Source of the DNA: Luscinia megarhynchos
Taxonomy: Eukaryota > Chordata > Aves > Passeriformes > Turdidae
Length of the DNA stretch: 64,000 bases
Assembly (NCBI GenBank): GCA_034336665.1
Contig: CM067569.1
Span: 20,033,820-20,097,819, forward strand
Direction of reading: 5' to 3'
Of this stretch, positions 1 to 12,100 are shown piece after piece. Below the pieces are notes generated by a model that was not told where the DNA came from, searched no databases, and worked only from the letters and a program-made list of their open reading frames with translations. Each line of letters opens with the position of its first letter. The stretch's first letter is position 1. Made by a program: the position numbers and the translations under genes.

Positions 1-119
1 CCAAATCGTTCATTAGTGATAAACTGATGGTGCGTTGGAATAACCCCTGTGTGCCTTCTAGCGGCAATATCAGCTTCTTCTTGCTCACGTTTAAGCCGTC
101 TCTGGTCCTCTAAAAGTTT
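1..119 (-). CDS. SORBS1: SORBS1 exon, cut by window edge ([20 protein letters not shown])
   Basis: The exon starts in phase 0 after the acceptor TTTTATGGCAG at 120-121 and runs off the left edge. It encodes [20 protein letters not shown] and [19 protein letters not shown], nearly identical to human. The charged helical run [17 protein letters not shown] looks like a coiled coil. In human the next residues lead to the first SH3 domain, which is outside this window. Confidence 0.98.
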
Positions 120-3100
120 CTGCCATAAAATTGCATAAAATGGGCAGTAAATCATTTAGTTAAAGGCATTCAAAAGCTGCCATAAATGTGACTTAAGATT
201 CCTGAGGTCCCTGCAAATAGCTGGAGCTTTACAGTTCAGTATCAAATATTGTTTCTACTAACTAAATATTACCCTTTTGTTTTACAAACACAGAAGTTAC
301 ATCATCACTATGGCATAACTGAAATCTAGCTCACAGAGAGGAACTGATCCAAAGCTGATGGAAGTCAATGAGGAGTTTTTCTAAGTTTCAAGCAGGTCTT
401 AGGAGGTTCAAAGAAGATTGCTGATAATGCAGAGATCTGATCCAAACCCTCTTCAACCAAAAAGAAGTATCTCTCATTGACTTCCAAGAGACCTGAATCA
501 GCCTCATTGAGTTCTGAGGCACCAACTTCTCCTAAGCCTTGCAAGGAGCTTGGGAGGGTGCCTAACCACACTCAGGTTCCCCCATACTTCTTTTGGGCTC
601 ATGTAACACACTTTGTAAGATAAAGTAAATAAACATCTAAGAATTATTTTGGATTTCTAAGGTCTCTGGCACATTAAATGGAAACATTCTTGTGTATCTG
701 CACAGAAGGATTCTACCACCTTCTGGGGCTGACTAGGCTGAAGAGTTCAGCTGTGTGCTAACTAATTTGAAACCAGAAAGGCTTTCTGAATTCAGGTTTT
801 TGATGTTACATGAGTTTTCACATTGAATTTTAGAAGTGGAGGAATTACTAACTTTCACAGGACAAGACAGCAAAACCTATTTTTCACACAGGAATTAAGA
901 GCAGGTTTTACCTATTTCAAAGCACATATAAACATTATTTGAACTCAGAAAGTTAACGCTAAAAGCAAAAATTTTTCCCCCCCAGGCAGAGGAAATTAAT
1001 TCCATCTTCCAGGAAAGCAAGCACTTTTTAACTTCTTTAACTCAGGTTGAATACAGTCAGTGCTGGAAAGTCTATGTGGCTTTCCTATCATTTTAGCTTG
1101 TCCCACTGTTACCCAGCCATTTCAAAAATGACCACTACTTTCTGTTGACAATGACTTCAGACACCATAAAGAATTCTACCTTGCATTGGGGGAAAACTTA
1201 CCACTTTCTGATAGCTTAAAACACCTCACACTTGCTGTTCAAAATTTGAGGACCCCCACAGGAAAAACAGTGTTTTCACCAGTCTGATTAATACTGAGTC
1301 ATGCATGAAGAACAATTACAGATTACCAATCTTTTTCTGCAAGTATTAGAGTGTTGCAACACTTCTCACATTCATTTCCAACCTTTTTATATTACTTAAA
1401 GCCCCTAAATGTAATTTTATGCAATTTATAAGAACTATCAGGTTTATTTCAAACAAGGTGAACTGGACTATACAAATTATACAATAAATCAGTGGCAGAG
1501 AGTATTGAAAGTAAAACATACCAGTTACTGTTTGTTACTCTAACTTCCAGGACACATAGCCATGGACACACAAGCTGTCCTTATGTAAGGCTGAATGCTG
1601 TATTTCCTGAATATGGAGCTGCTACCACTGTTATAAGGCCACAAAGGAGGGCATTACCTCTTTATCATCATGCCGCCTGCGGAGAATTTCTTCTGGAGTT
1701 TCCATGTAATCAACTGGTGCAAAATGCCTTGGTGATTCTGAATCTACTTCAAAACAACATAAGGAAGTTGAAATACACATGGATTTATCTAGCATAACCA
1801 GAAAGGAAAAAAATAGATATTTTTAAACAATTTGCTTCCATTACAACAGTAAGGATTCTCAATTGCCATTGACCAAATTGCCAATCGGATGTTGAAAATT
1901 TATTCATTTTTTTCCCTTTTGGGCTGTGCATGTGAACAAAGATCCAAGAACAGGGAGAAAATAATGATACAGGAAAGATTAAAGACATAGAAGGACTTTG
2001 TGAAGAAAAGATTCACTGCTATCAAAGTATGATTTGGCATTTTACTGTTGAGAAAAGTTTAACACACACACACACACACACACAACTAGACCTTGAGAAA
2101 CTACTCCTTAAAGCAAATCATCTGGGTTTGGTTTATAATTCCCATGTGTGTAAATGATACAGGACTAGAAATATCTCATATTGAGAATCTCACATCCCCA
2201 GAGCTGCTTGAGAGATAAACTGAACCTGATGTGATTAGAAATGCAGTGGAAATTGTTCCTCAGAAGTGCAGCTGTTAACAAGCCCTGAACAAAACTGCTC
2301 AGCAAGACACGCAAAAGGACATTAAACACACTAGGGGGAAAAAATCAGAGAGTCAGAGGATGTGAAGGTGGGACGTAAAAATGCAAGGGCTGTGGAAGAG
2401 AAGAGGAGGAGAATGGAAGAAAGAAGACAGATAAAGGGACACCGGAAAATACACAAAAACCACCTCCTAGGTACGTCCCAAGTTCACTTTGCGGGTTGTT
2501 GTTTGTGTCCAGGCTGTGGTAGAGGGCATATGAAACAGGGTTCCCATTGTTTAAGGAGTCAGGAGTGTCAGCCCGGCCCACGAAGCTATCCCGGCCAGAC
2601 CCCACGGTGGGGAAGTAGCCAAGCCTCTCCACAATGTCAAAGGAGGACAGGCGCCTGGGAGCAAGAGGCCCGCTTCTGGAGCAAGCTTGGTGCTGGGAGT
2701 GGTGGCTCCTGCTTCCTACACTCCCCTGCAGCTGTGTGGGCTCATCTGGGTTCTCAGGGCTGGGCACTGCCAGGCTGGCCAGGCAGTCTGGGGGCGGAGT
2801 TCTGCAGGATTTGTGTTGGAAGGGCTTTTTCAATCGGAACGGGAGTGGGCTCATTAGGTACACATTTCTGGGGAGCATGTGCCTGTCCCCGTAGATATCC
2901 CCTTTGGAATCAGGGTTCCTGGAGGCCTGCTGTTGTTCATGCCTTCGGATGGTAGTGAACCTGGTGTAGGAAGCTGGGCATGCGCCTTTGCATCTGTTGA
3001 TTTTATGCTTCTGAGGCCCATTCAGATTGCTGCTGCTGCTGCCACTGTCATTGGAGGCATTTGAGAGAAGATCTATCTCATCAGTGCAAGCTGAAAGTGT

Positions 3101-6100
3101 GTCCATAGGGATGACATCACTGACATCCGAAGCCGTGTCCTCCACATTGCTGCAGGAGCGGGAGGATTTATCTGCAAAGCTGGGAACATCCTTCTCTTCT
3201 TGGTGTGCTTTTGACAAATCCAGAAGAATCTCTGCAGAGTATGCAGCACTTAGGCAAGTTTTAGACTGAAGAGAAGTGGTGGGTTTGGTTTGCCCAATGG
3301 AGAAGTCAAGCGAGGGCATTGATCGGGATCTCTCAATCAGCTGCTCAAAGGCACTGATACGGGAGGAAACGGTGTCTTTGGGGATCTGCTCTGAATCCTC
3401 TCGACTAAGGCTGTGCTCTATCCTGTCCTTGGCTTCATTCTCAAACTGAGATGCAATATCCTTCACACTGCAGGAGGAGATGGTGTCCAAATGGATCCTG
3501 GAGCGGTTGATCTGGTGCATGTCTTTATAGAGTGTTGTAAACTCCATCCCACTCTTTCTGGAGGCAGCGAACAGGTAGCCTTTCCTGGAGTTGGTGCCAT
3601 ACTCCTGCAGGCTCATGGTACTGCCAGATTTGATGGCATACTCTTGCTTAGACTTCATCAGGATGTTTTCTATGCTTTCCCCTATGTCTACCATGAAAGC
3701 CTTTTTATTATCAAACAAGGCAGTGGAGCTACGAAGGTTTTCGCAGCTTTGAGCTTTCTCATGAGACAGCAAGATACCCGTCTTGTCCTGCACAAGAACA
3801 GCTGGAGCTGCTAGTTTGGGTTTGAATTTGGAAGGGAGGATTTCAGTAATGCAGGCTTTGGCAGCTGATAAGGGCTTCTTATGTTTACATGCGTGACCTA
3901 ACATACCGGTATGACTAGTGTTAAAGGTTCGGCTATTAACTGAAGAGGGTGCAGTCATATGAGCATTCCCACCTTTACGATCCACTGGTAAGCATGCAGA
4001 ATAAAATAAATACAACCTGTTAGCTTAAGTGCTAGAAAGCTATTGAGAAAGGAGAAAGAACATGCTTGGATTTCATAAAATGCACCTTAAAGAAACAGAA
4101 TTCCAAAACATAAAGAAAAGCAGGAAGAAACTGCAAAACAAGCCACGCTTACAGGAGTAGGTGAGTGCTGCTAACGTTTCTAAAATGAGAGGCATGGCCA
4201 GAAGCAGATCTGCAGCACTTTTAAGGTACCTTCCTAAAAAGTGCTAAGCATCATGAGCTTCCAGGGAAGCTGTGGCACCATGGAAAAGGACAGCTGAACT
4301 CTGGGCAGGATCAGGATGTCAGCAAGAATGCAGAGACACTAACATTGCAAAAATGGCTTAATACCAAGCCTGTAATCACACCTACTATGGTCTCACCACA
4401 GTGCTTGCCAAACAGTTTATTCCTGGGAGAGAGAAAACAGTTGGAGGCTTGACTGAGCTAGCACAAGTACACCACATCAGCTGACCTTGCCCAAGAGATG
4501 CCTGCTTAGAGATTCCCCATACTAGGAATAAGCTGAGTGTCCTTCAGACAATGTGGTTGGTCACAGTTGCTTTAAAATTCAAGGAGTCAAATCAGGACAT
4601 TCCTTTTTTTTTTTTTTTAAATAGGATTCAGTCTGCAGTTTTTAGGTCTGTTTCCGATTTGAGTTCAAATTCAAATGTCAAAATAACCATTCAGATTCAA
4701 TTGCAGTTTTGGGAACTTTTTGAACAGATTTTTTGTTCAGATCCAGTTTGATTCCCTGCCCTACAGGCTTGAAATGCTGAAAAACAGCTGGAAGATGGAG
4801 ACAGAGAGACCTTTTTGGTATGATGCACTATTTTTAGGGAGAGCAGTTCAGAAACCCAGCACATTCCTTCTCCAGTCCTCTCCCCATCTCAAGCCATTTT
4901 TAGGTTGAAGTTGGCTCTGAGATACATTCCCCAGTACAATTCCCTGATGGGAGTCATGCTCTTCCTTGTCTCTTTTTGAGAGTCTGCTACAGGGGGAGGG
5001 AAGAGGAGGAGATTGGTCTCTTCTGGCTCACATTCCTGGAGCCTGCAGGGCTGGTTCAGCCAGCAATTGCTGGTTCAGTGTCAGCAGTTCAGTGTCAGTG
5101 CATTCTCTGCCCACCTCTGGCAGGCAGGAGGCTGTGGAGCACAGGGCACCAGCTACACCAGGGTAGCCAGGCCAGCAGACTGATGTGGCCTGCTGAGATA
5201 CTGCTGTGGGAAGAACAGAAAAGGCAGGGAAGGGCTCTAGAATGGCAAGGAAGATGGATAGCAAGGCCAGCCTAAGCAGCCTTGAGGAAGAACATGAGGG
5301 TGTGGGCTGTGGCTGAGGTGCTGAATGGAGGGAGCTGGTCTCTCTAGAGAAGAGGAACCTGGATCAGTTAAAGGCATCATTAAAAATATTGGCCATTGTG
5401 GTCTGAGAGAAAAAAGGAGGGAACACTGGGGGTGGCAAAGAGGAAGGACAGCATAAATCTCAACTGGCTTGAATAGGACTCTAAATCTTGCAACAGTTTG
5501 CCCATATCACCTGGTTTTTGACATTGTGCAGAACAGAGAAGAGGTTAGTGTTCTAACCACCCACCTTTTGTGGAAGCAGAGCTCGAAGGTCGCTTGAGAC
5601 CACTCAGCCCCTGGAATGGGATATCTCCACCTTCCAGCACACTCTTGTAAATCTGCCTTTCATTCTCCAAGGCAGCAGGGTCTCCCAGAGCTAGCTCTGA
5701 CTCCCTCTTCACTGCATGGTAGTTGGGTGAATAAGTGGAGCTGGAATACACACACACAAAAAAAAAAAAGGACACCAGGAGGTCACAACTGTTTGCTGAG
5801 AGCTTCACGCAAAGTAAGAGAAAACCACACTTGTGGATGCAGAATAGACTGTGTATGAAGAGCTGGTGCTGATGAAGGGGTTATGGATACATTGCAATAG
5901 TGCTCTGCATTTGGCACTACCAAAGCATCCTCCACTTGAAGGAACTCTCCAGTCTCAGTCCCCCAGGAAACAGGCAGCAGGAAAGCACTCCTCTATTTTA
6001 CAGATGAGACAACAGTCCCAGAGCTGATGTATGATTTCTTTGCAGACACAATGAAATTCATTGGCTAACTGGAAATACACCAAACCTTCCAGCTTCCAGT

Positions 6101-9100
6101 TCTCTCTCCTTAAACACTAGCTATGCCTGCCCCATGCTTACAAAGCACAGCTGCTCAGGAGGTCATCTCACCCAGCTCAGCCTCCCCAGTCAACACTACA
6201 GCTCAAGATTCCCTGAGCAGTTTCTGAAGTCCATTGGTGAAGGACTGTGGAGAGAAGCAATAGTAAAGCCTATAGATTCTATACTGTTTTAATTGCCAGA
6301 GAAATTCCCAAATGCAAACAATTCAGCTTTGCCAGAGGCTTCTACTACAGGGAATAAAAAATCCTGGACTCTAGGTCTACCATGCATATATAAACAGAAT
6401 GCTAAAATTAGTACAATTTTAATTTCTTAGGTTTTCAAAGACTGGAAATTTATTGCAAATCCATTTTCTAGTCATGAACCTAAGCACAAGTATGCTCAGA
6501 CATCTGATTTCTAGATTTTCCTGTTTTTCTCTCTAAAAGAATAACTGACAATGCCATGGTATAAATGGCTTTTCCAGGTGCAAAAAACTTAAGCAGTCAG
6601 GCAGACTGTTTTCCTAAAAGCTAAGCTAATCTGATACCAGTTCTTGTGCCCAACCAGGCTCTTCAGAATAAAATGGAGTCTTACACAAAGCTATTCTGAG
6701 GCCAAAGCATGACTGCTGCAAAATTTGAAAAAATAAAAATATACAGATTTTCCAATTAATAGGAATATTTGACATTCTGATGTCCAAGAGTGATTCAAAT
6801 TTATGAGAATTTGGAAATGTTTGTGGTTATATCTGTTTGCAGTGGATAAATTTGTACATATATCTGTTTATTTTGGATAGATGTTGTACTTCTGGGGTAA
6901 AGAGAAAGCTTTAAACACATCAGAGGACTGGCTATAGAGGTGGAATTAGACAATGTCTGGATCACAAAGATGACTTTAGTTTCCAGACAAGGAAAGCCAG
7001 GTCACATGCAGTCCCACAGATTACTTTCTGGAGGAACAGCTCATGAAAAGCACCACGAAAGAGAAAGGGAATACTGTCAGTTTTTCAACCCAGAAAATGC
7101 TCAAACAGACCCATAGCTACAAAGCTATTGTTTATCAGGGTTATCTCCTTATCAAAGAGTGCATCTCTTTGTCAGGTACCTAAGGAAACCCAGCCAGTTG
7201 CTGCAGGGAATAATGACTGCCCTGAGATTGTTATCCTAGTTATTAAAAAAACAAGGGGTTAAAACAATCCTCTTTTGGGACTAAACCTGGGAGACACAGA
7301 GGAGGAATTTGGCAGAATCTCTTTACTAGCTGCTCCCTTATTCAGGCCAACAGGCAGTATTGTATTAGAGCCAAAGCAGCCTGCAACATCAGGTGAATGA
7401 AGGGAGAGCAACACTGTAAAAAACCCCCCAAACCCCCCTCTACTATCTTTTCTCTCTGCTCTCTAACGGCAGGGCAGGGAAGAATGTGCAACCCCACTGG
7501 GCCTCACTCTTGTGTCCCATTCCCAGCACACTCAGCTTGTTTCCTCTCCACTGGCATTCCTGAATGCTTTGTGTGGCACAGATAGTGCTGCCACGACCAG
7601 AAACCTTACCAGTTGCTTGCAAACATAAGATATTTATGCTAATCTCTGACATTTCCATTTATTTTATTGCTTTCTTCCTACCAAAACAAAACAGTTGCAG
7701 TGGTTGTGTGGGTTTCCCAGCAGAAAGAACACAGACAGAAGGAAACTCTGTTGAAAGAAGTACAGGAGACCTCTAAGGCCCCCAGAGGGGCAGTGAACAC
7801 ACATGGTATTAATGGACATCTGGAGGAGAACCTGCCTTTTTTAACAAACCATCCTCATAGAGGAGATCACTGTGTCTATGGCCATCGAGTATTCAGTACA
7901 ATTACAAAGAGCACCAGGCTCACAGTAGGGGCTGCCTCTGTGGATCAAATAACTCAGGACAGCTCAAGTAACTCAACACAGCTCAGCACCTTGCTCTGGA
8001 TTTTGTGTGTGTGTTCCTCTTCTAAAACAAACCAACTCCATGTACAACTCATTTACACAGAATATACTGTTCATTACATATTCTGAAAAAGCAGTTCTCA
8101 ATAGATCTTTGAGAAATATTGTTACTCCTACCACTATTCCCTTCCTGTAGGCTGGAAAATTACTGCCTTTCATCAGCTGCATGTTACAGGGAATACCTAG
8201 CAGCAGCCAATCTATCACACACGTGTAACAAACCATTTTTGTGTATTCCACACAATAAAGTTACTTGCATGAAGATACAGTCAATTTGCAAAATTCATCA
8301 GATGAAGTTAAAGATCTGTTACTTTTTTCAAAGCCACTGCCTAGGACAATCAGCAAATCTTATTTAGACAATGCAATCACTCACGTAATCACTTCAAAAC
8401 TCATTCTGGATCAAAAAGTAGACAATGTACCAGGACTCACCTATAGCACACTTATAATTCTTACAGTACATGCATTTGTCTATATCCATCCCCCAAAAAG
8501 CCAAAGCATTTCCAGCACCCAACACCCTGTCCTACATGACTTCAGATGGTAAAGGAGACATCAACAAGCAATTGAAAAACTTACTAGGAAGAATGGTCTG
8601 TGGAAGTTTCCAGAGGAGCAACACCTGCTGTATTCTGCAAAAGTCCAAACAAAGGAGTCATTGATATGCACTTACATGTGAGGAGAAAGAAAAAGGCTTG
8701 CTTAAGTAATTTTCCATCTATTGCTTCAATATTAGCCTATAGGAGACATTGAGGTTTAAATCTAAATGCAATTTAAGCTGTCAATGTCTTTGCAGAAAAG
8801 CAACAATTTTCGTGAGTTCCTCCAGGGCAGTGACAGGTTTTTAGCAGAGCCGATGCCTTTTCGCAGTGCCTATTCTTTTGTCTGCAAATGAGTCATTGTG
8901 AATAAAGCCAAAAGCAAGAAGAGATAACCAGCTGGGCCATGACCAGGAGACACATGCTCATAATTATTTCCCCAAGCTTTCCCCCAACCGGTCACTGCCC
9001 GCCTTTGCTTTAAAGGTGTATTACATTTCTGCAGCACAATACATTCCTCAGCGTTCAAAAAATATCAAAGCTCTAAAAAGAAAAGCGATGTTTCAGTTCA

Positions 9101-12100
9101 GTTTCCTTACTTAAGAGAAGCAATGCCAGCTGCACAGGTTCAATAGCAAAAGCCAATTCTTAGCCGCTTGCTTTAAATCCATCTAACACTTCTTAGATGC
9201 GTTATTTAAAAATTGAAGGCAATTTTATAAAGAATTCTCTATTTGGTGTCACCTCATCTATGTGAGGATTTCTATCTAGGAAGAAAAAGCAAATCTTGGG
9301 TTTGAAAAAGCAGCTTTTCCAAGTCCTGGTGAAATGCCGCAGCTTCAAAAAAAAACAACCCAGCAACAGGGAAAAAAAAAGCAAAAATGGCGTGCTACCA
9401 ATTAATCTATCATTTCATGGTTCGAGTCCTGCACACCCTCGAAGCAGCAGCAGCAGCTGACTTGCCCTAGAAGGCCATGGCAAGGTGCAGCGTGAGGAAA
9501 ATTGTGTAAAATCTCTCAGGAATATCCAAAATCTTGAGTAGGCGTGAGCTCCAAGCAGAGAGCAGGGCTTGTATGAAGGGAGAGTAGATGGCAACACGCT
9601 TGAAAGGCACAAGATGATGACGTGACACGCCAACCAAGAATTTTAAGCTGATTGCTGCTGCTGCCTATTCATGTGAAAAATAGAGAGGGTTTTTTTTTGC
9701 AGACACTGAACTCTAAACCTCAAACAGGGACTGGGATGGGGGTGGGGGCAGCTGAATGCAAACGTGGTGGTGGGGTGAGAGAGGAAATCACTGTATCTGA
9801 AATGGATTTCAAGCTGGATTCTCAGCATCACATTCTATTATTTCTGACAGCGACACAGCAAGCCATGCAGTCAGAATGCTCAGAACCATTATTAATCCCA
9901 ACCTCATTTAATAATCATCCAGCAGTGAATAGATTAGAGCACAGAGTTTGGAAATGGGGATTGGCAGCATGAAAAGAATAGGAAATACCTTCTGTGGCTT
10001 TTTATGTGGTGCTTTATAAAGCTTCTCCATTTTTTCTAAATCTGCCTCTAACTCAGTCTGGTAGAGGTAGAGGTCTTTTTCTAGATCACTCTGGTTAAAG
10101 AAGGAGAAGAAGAATGGGAAAACAATGCTTAGGGTTAGGGGAAACCAAAGGAATGTTAATTAAAAAAAAAGAGCCATTTTAATTGAAAAAAGAGGAAGGT
10201 GGCATGGAATACATAGAAAATCACTAGCAATTAATCATGTTTCAATCATCATAGAGGAAATCGTTTTAGGCAATTAACATTAAAATCAAGAGATGCACAG
10301 GCCTGCTAGAATCTATTTCTACAAACCATAAAGTTATAAAACCCACCTGTAAAGAAAAACAAAAAGATACTGTAATAATATGCAATATGCTGTTAGTATA
10401 ATTATCATTGCAAGTCAAAGATAGCAAAACAACCACTCTAAATTATGGCTGATTATGATTTAAGAATTGTTTATTAAATCAACTTACTAGCTACTTAATT
10501 GTTAGGCTAATGAGCTCAAGCCCAATTAAAAAAAAAAAAAATCACTCACAAGCACACAAAACCCAAGCAATGCTACAAGAAAAAAAAAGAAAACCACATA
10601 CACACATATATACGCGCTAGATGCTGTAGTGCAACGTACGTGAGACACAATTACCTTTCTATCCTCTCTAGTAAGGATAGAGCAATCTCCAGGAGTATAA
10701 TCCCAAATCTTTTTTGGAGGCTGATGGAAAGCAGAGGAAGGAAATGAGGAAATGGAGATAAGGAAAGACATCACAGAGAATATGGAAATTGGATTAGAAC
10801 AGAGGGGAAATACAATAGGGAATTTGCATCAACACTGAAAAGAAATTATAAAATAACAACAAACCACAACAGAGAAAGAGAGAGAGAAAGAGGGATAAAT
10901 CTGCTATAGCATAAATATCAAGAAATCATGGGGGGCAAAAGGGAACATACATGCAATGTGGAAGGGGCTGTTTTTATAATGTCTTTGGTAATTTTTTTGC
11001 AAGGTACTCTAAGGAATTTTGGACTCTCTAGAGGGTGCCCACAGTTGTTGGTTAAAGCATTCTTAACAAAAAACCAAAATAAAATGGGAGGGAAAACCAC
11101 ACAGTCATAAAAAGCATTTGTTTTGCTCATTCTTCTTTTCAAAAGGAAAGGGTAAACCAAGGGCCTTTGATAAAGAAAAGGGAAAATCTTTCTCACTTCC
11201 ATCAGCGTATGAATACATACCATGTGAACAAATGGCTGATTTTCCCGGGGTGGCATTGTGGGGCAATGAGAATGCAGAGTTGTTAATGTTTATTTCACTG
11301 GTTTGGGTGTTCCTTTGTGGGGATTTTTGGTGGACAGAGTGGGACACACGAAAGTTTGGGAATTAGCTATTTAAAATTCATCCCACAGCTGAAAGTGCCG
11401 ATTTCAAAATGGATTTTTTTTCCCTGTTTGGCTGAATATGTAAGTATCAGGGCAGGATTATTCAGAGTAAAATACTGGACTGGACTCCTATGACTGGAGT
11501 GAACAAAGCTACAAAAAGCATGTTTTTTGGCCATAGCAATGAAGCTCAGAAAAACGCTTTGCCAGCTATAAATTCTGAGATGGCATCCTGAATTCAAGTG
11601 CCTGACACAAACACCCTATTTATGGAGTTGCACATTCAGGAGCTGGCATAGCTTTTGGGGAGCATGGCTGCATGGTCCTGTAACCAAAGCAAGTTCAAGG
11701 CAAGCCTTATAAGAGAGCAACACTTAACAAAAGTGCCCTGAGCAAGGTGGGGAACTTGTCACCAGAACAGATGGTTTGCTGAACACGAGACAGATTGCCC
11801 TGAGATACCCTCTTCTGGAATAAGGCCAAGGCTGCATGACTAAAAGAACAAATCCCCACTTCTAAAGAGCAGGTATACCCCTAGATGTAGAAAGGACCAA
11901 GGGCATAAATGCTCTTCTTTCTCTGACACATTTTCCATTAACTCACACTAACTTGAAGGACCACAGAGATGACAAAACTTAACTCATTGCAAACGTAGAT
12001 GGCTATTAATTACCTGGCAGCAAAGGTTTCTTCTCACTGTGGAAACCTTAAACCATGACAAGTTGTGAGGAGTTAAATCTGTATATTGACAACACTTAAA

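Larger units (their letters stand above)
5741..9988 (-). other. SORBS1: SORBS1 intron(s), 4.2 kb, containing at least one unidentified exon
   Basis: The flanking exons do not agree in phase (0 out, 2 in), so a coding exon of length 3n+2 should lie here. It should correspond to the human segment around ISPTPEISSETPGYIY. I could not find a convincing match on the minus strand. A MIR-like relic may be present near 5900-6120, and the region is otherwise unremarkable AT-rich intron. Confidence 0.6.

Noticed and set aside
2362..2955. 197-codon plus-strand open frame and shorter ones at 2634-2894, 2879-3064, 3027-3269 and 3413-3814
   Set aside because: They are antisense shadows of the 1,521-nt SORBS1 exon, which is supported by splice sites and phase.
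8440..8482. Segment before GTGAGTCC as a linker exon
   Set aside because: It ends in an in-frame TAG in the required phase and has no similarity to the expected human residues.
9202..9384. Minus-strand exon-like segment after TTTTTCTTCCTAG ([14 protein letters not shown])
   Set aside because: Considered as the missing linker exon, but it enters in phase 1 rather than phase 0 and in phase 0 gives a stop.
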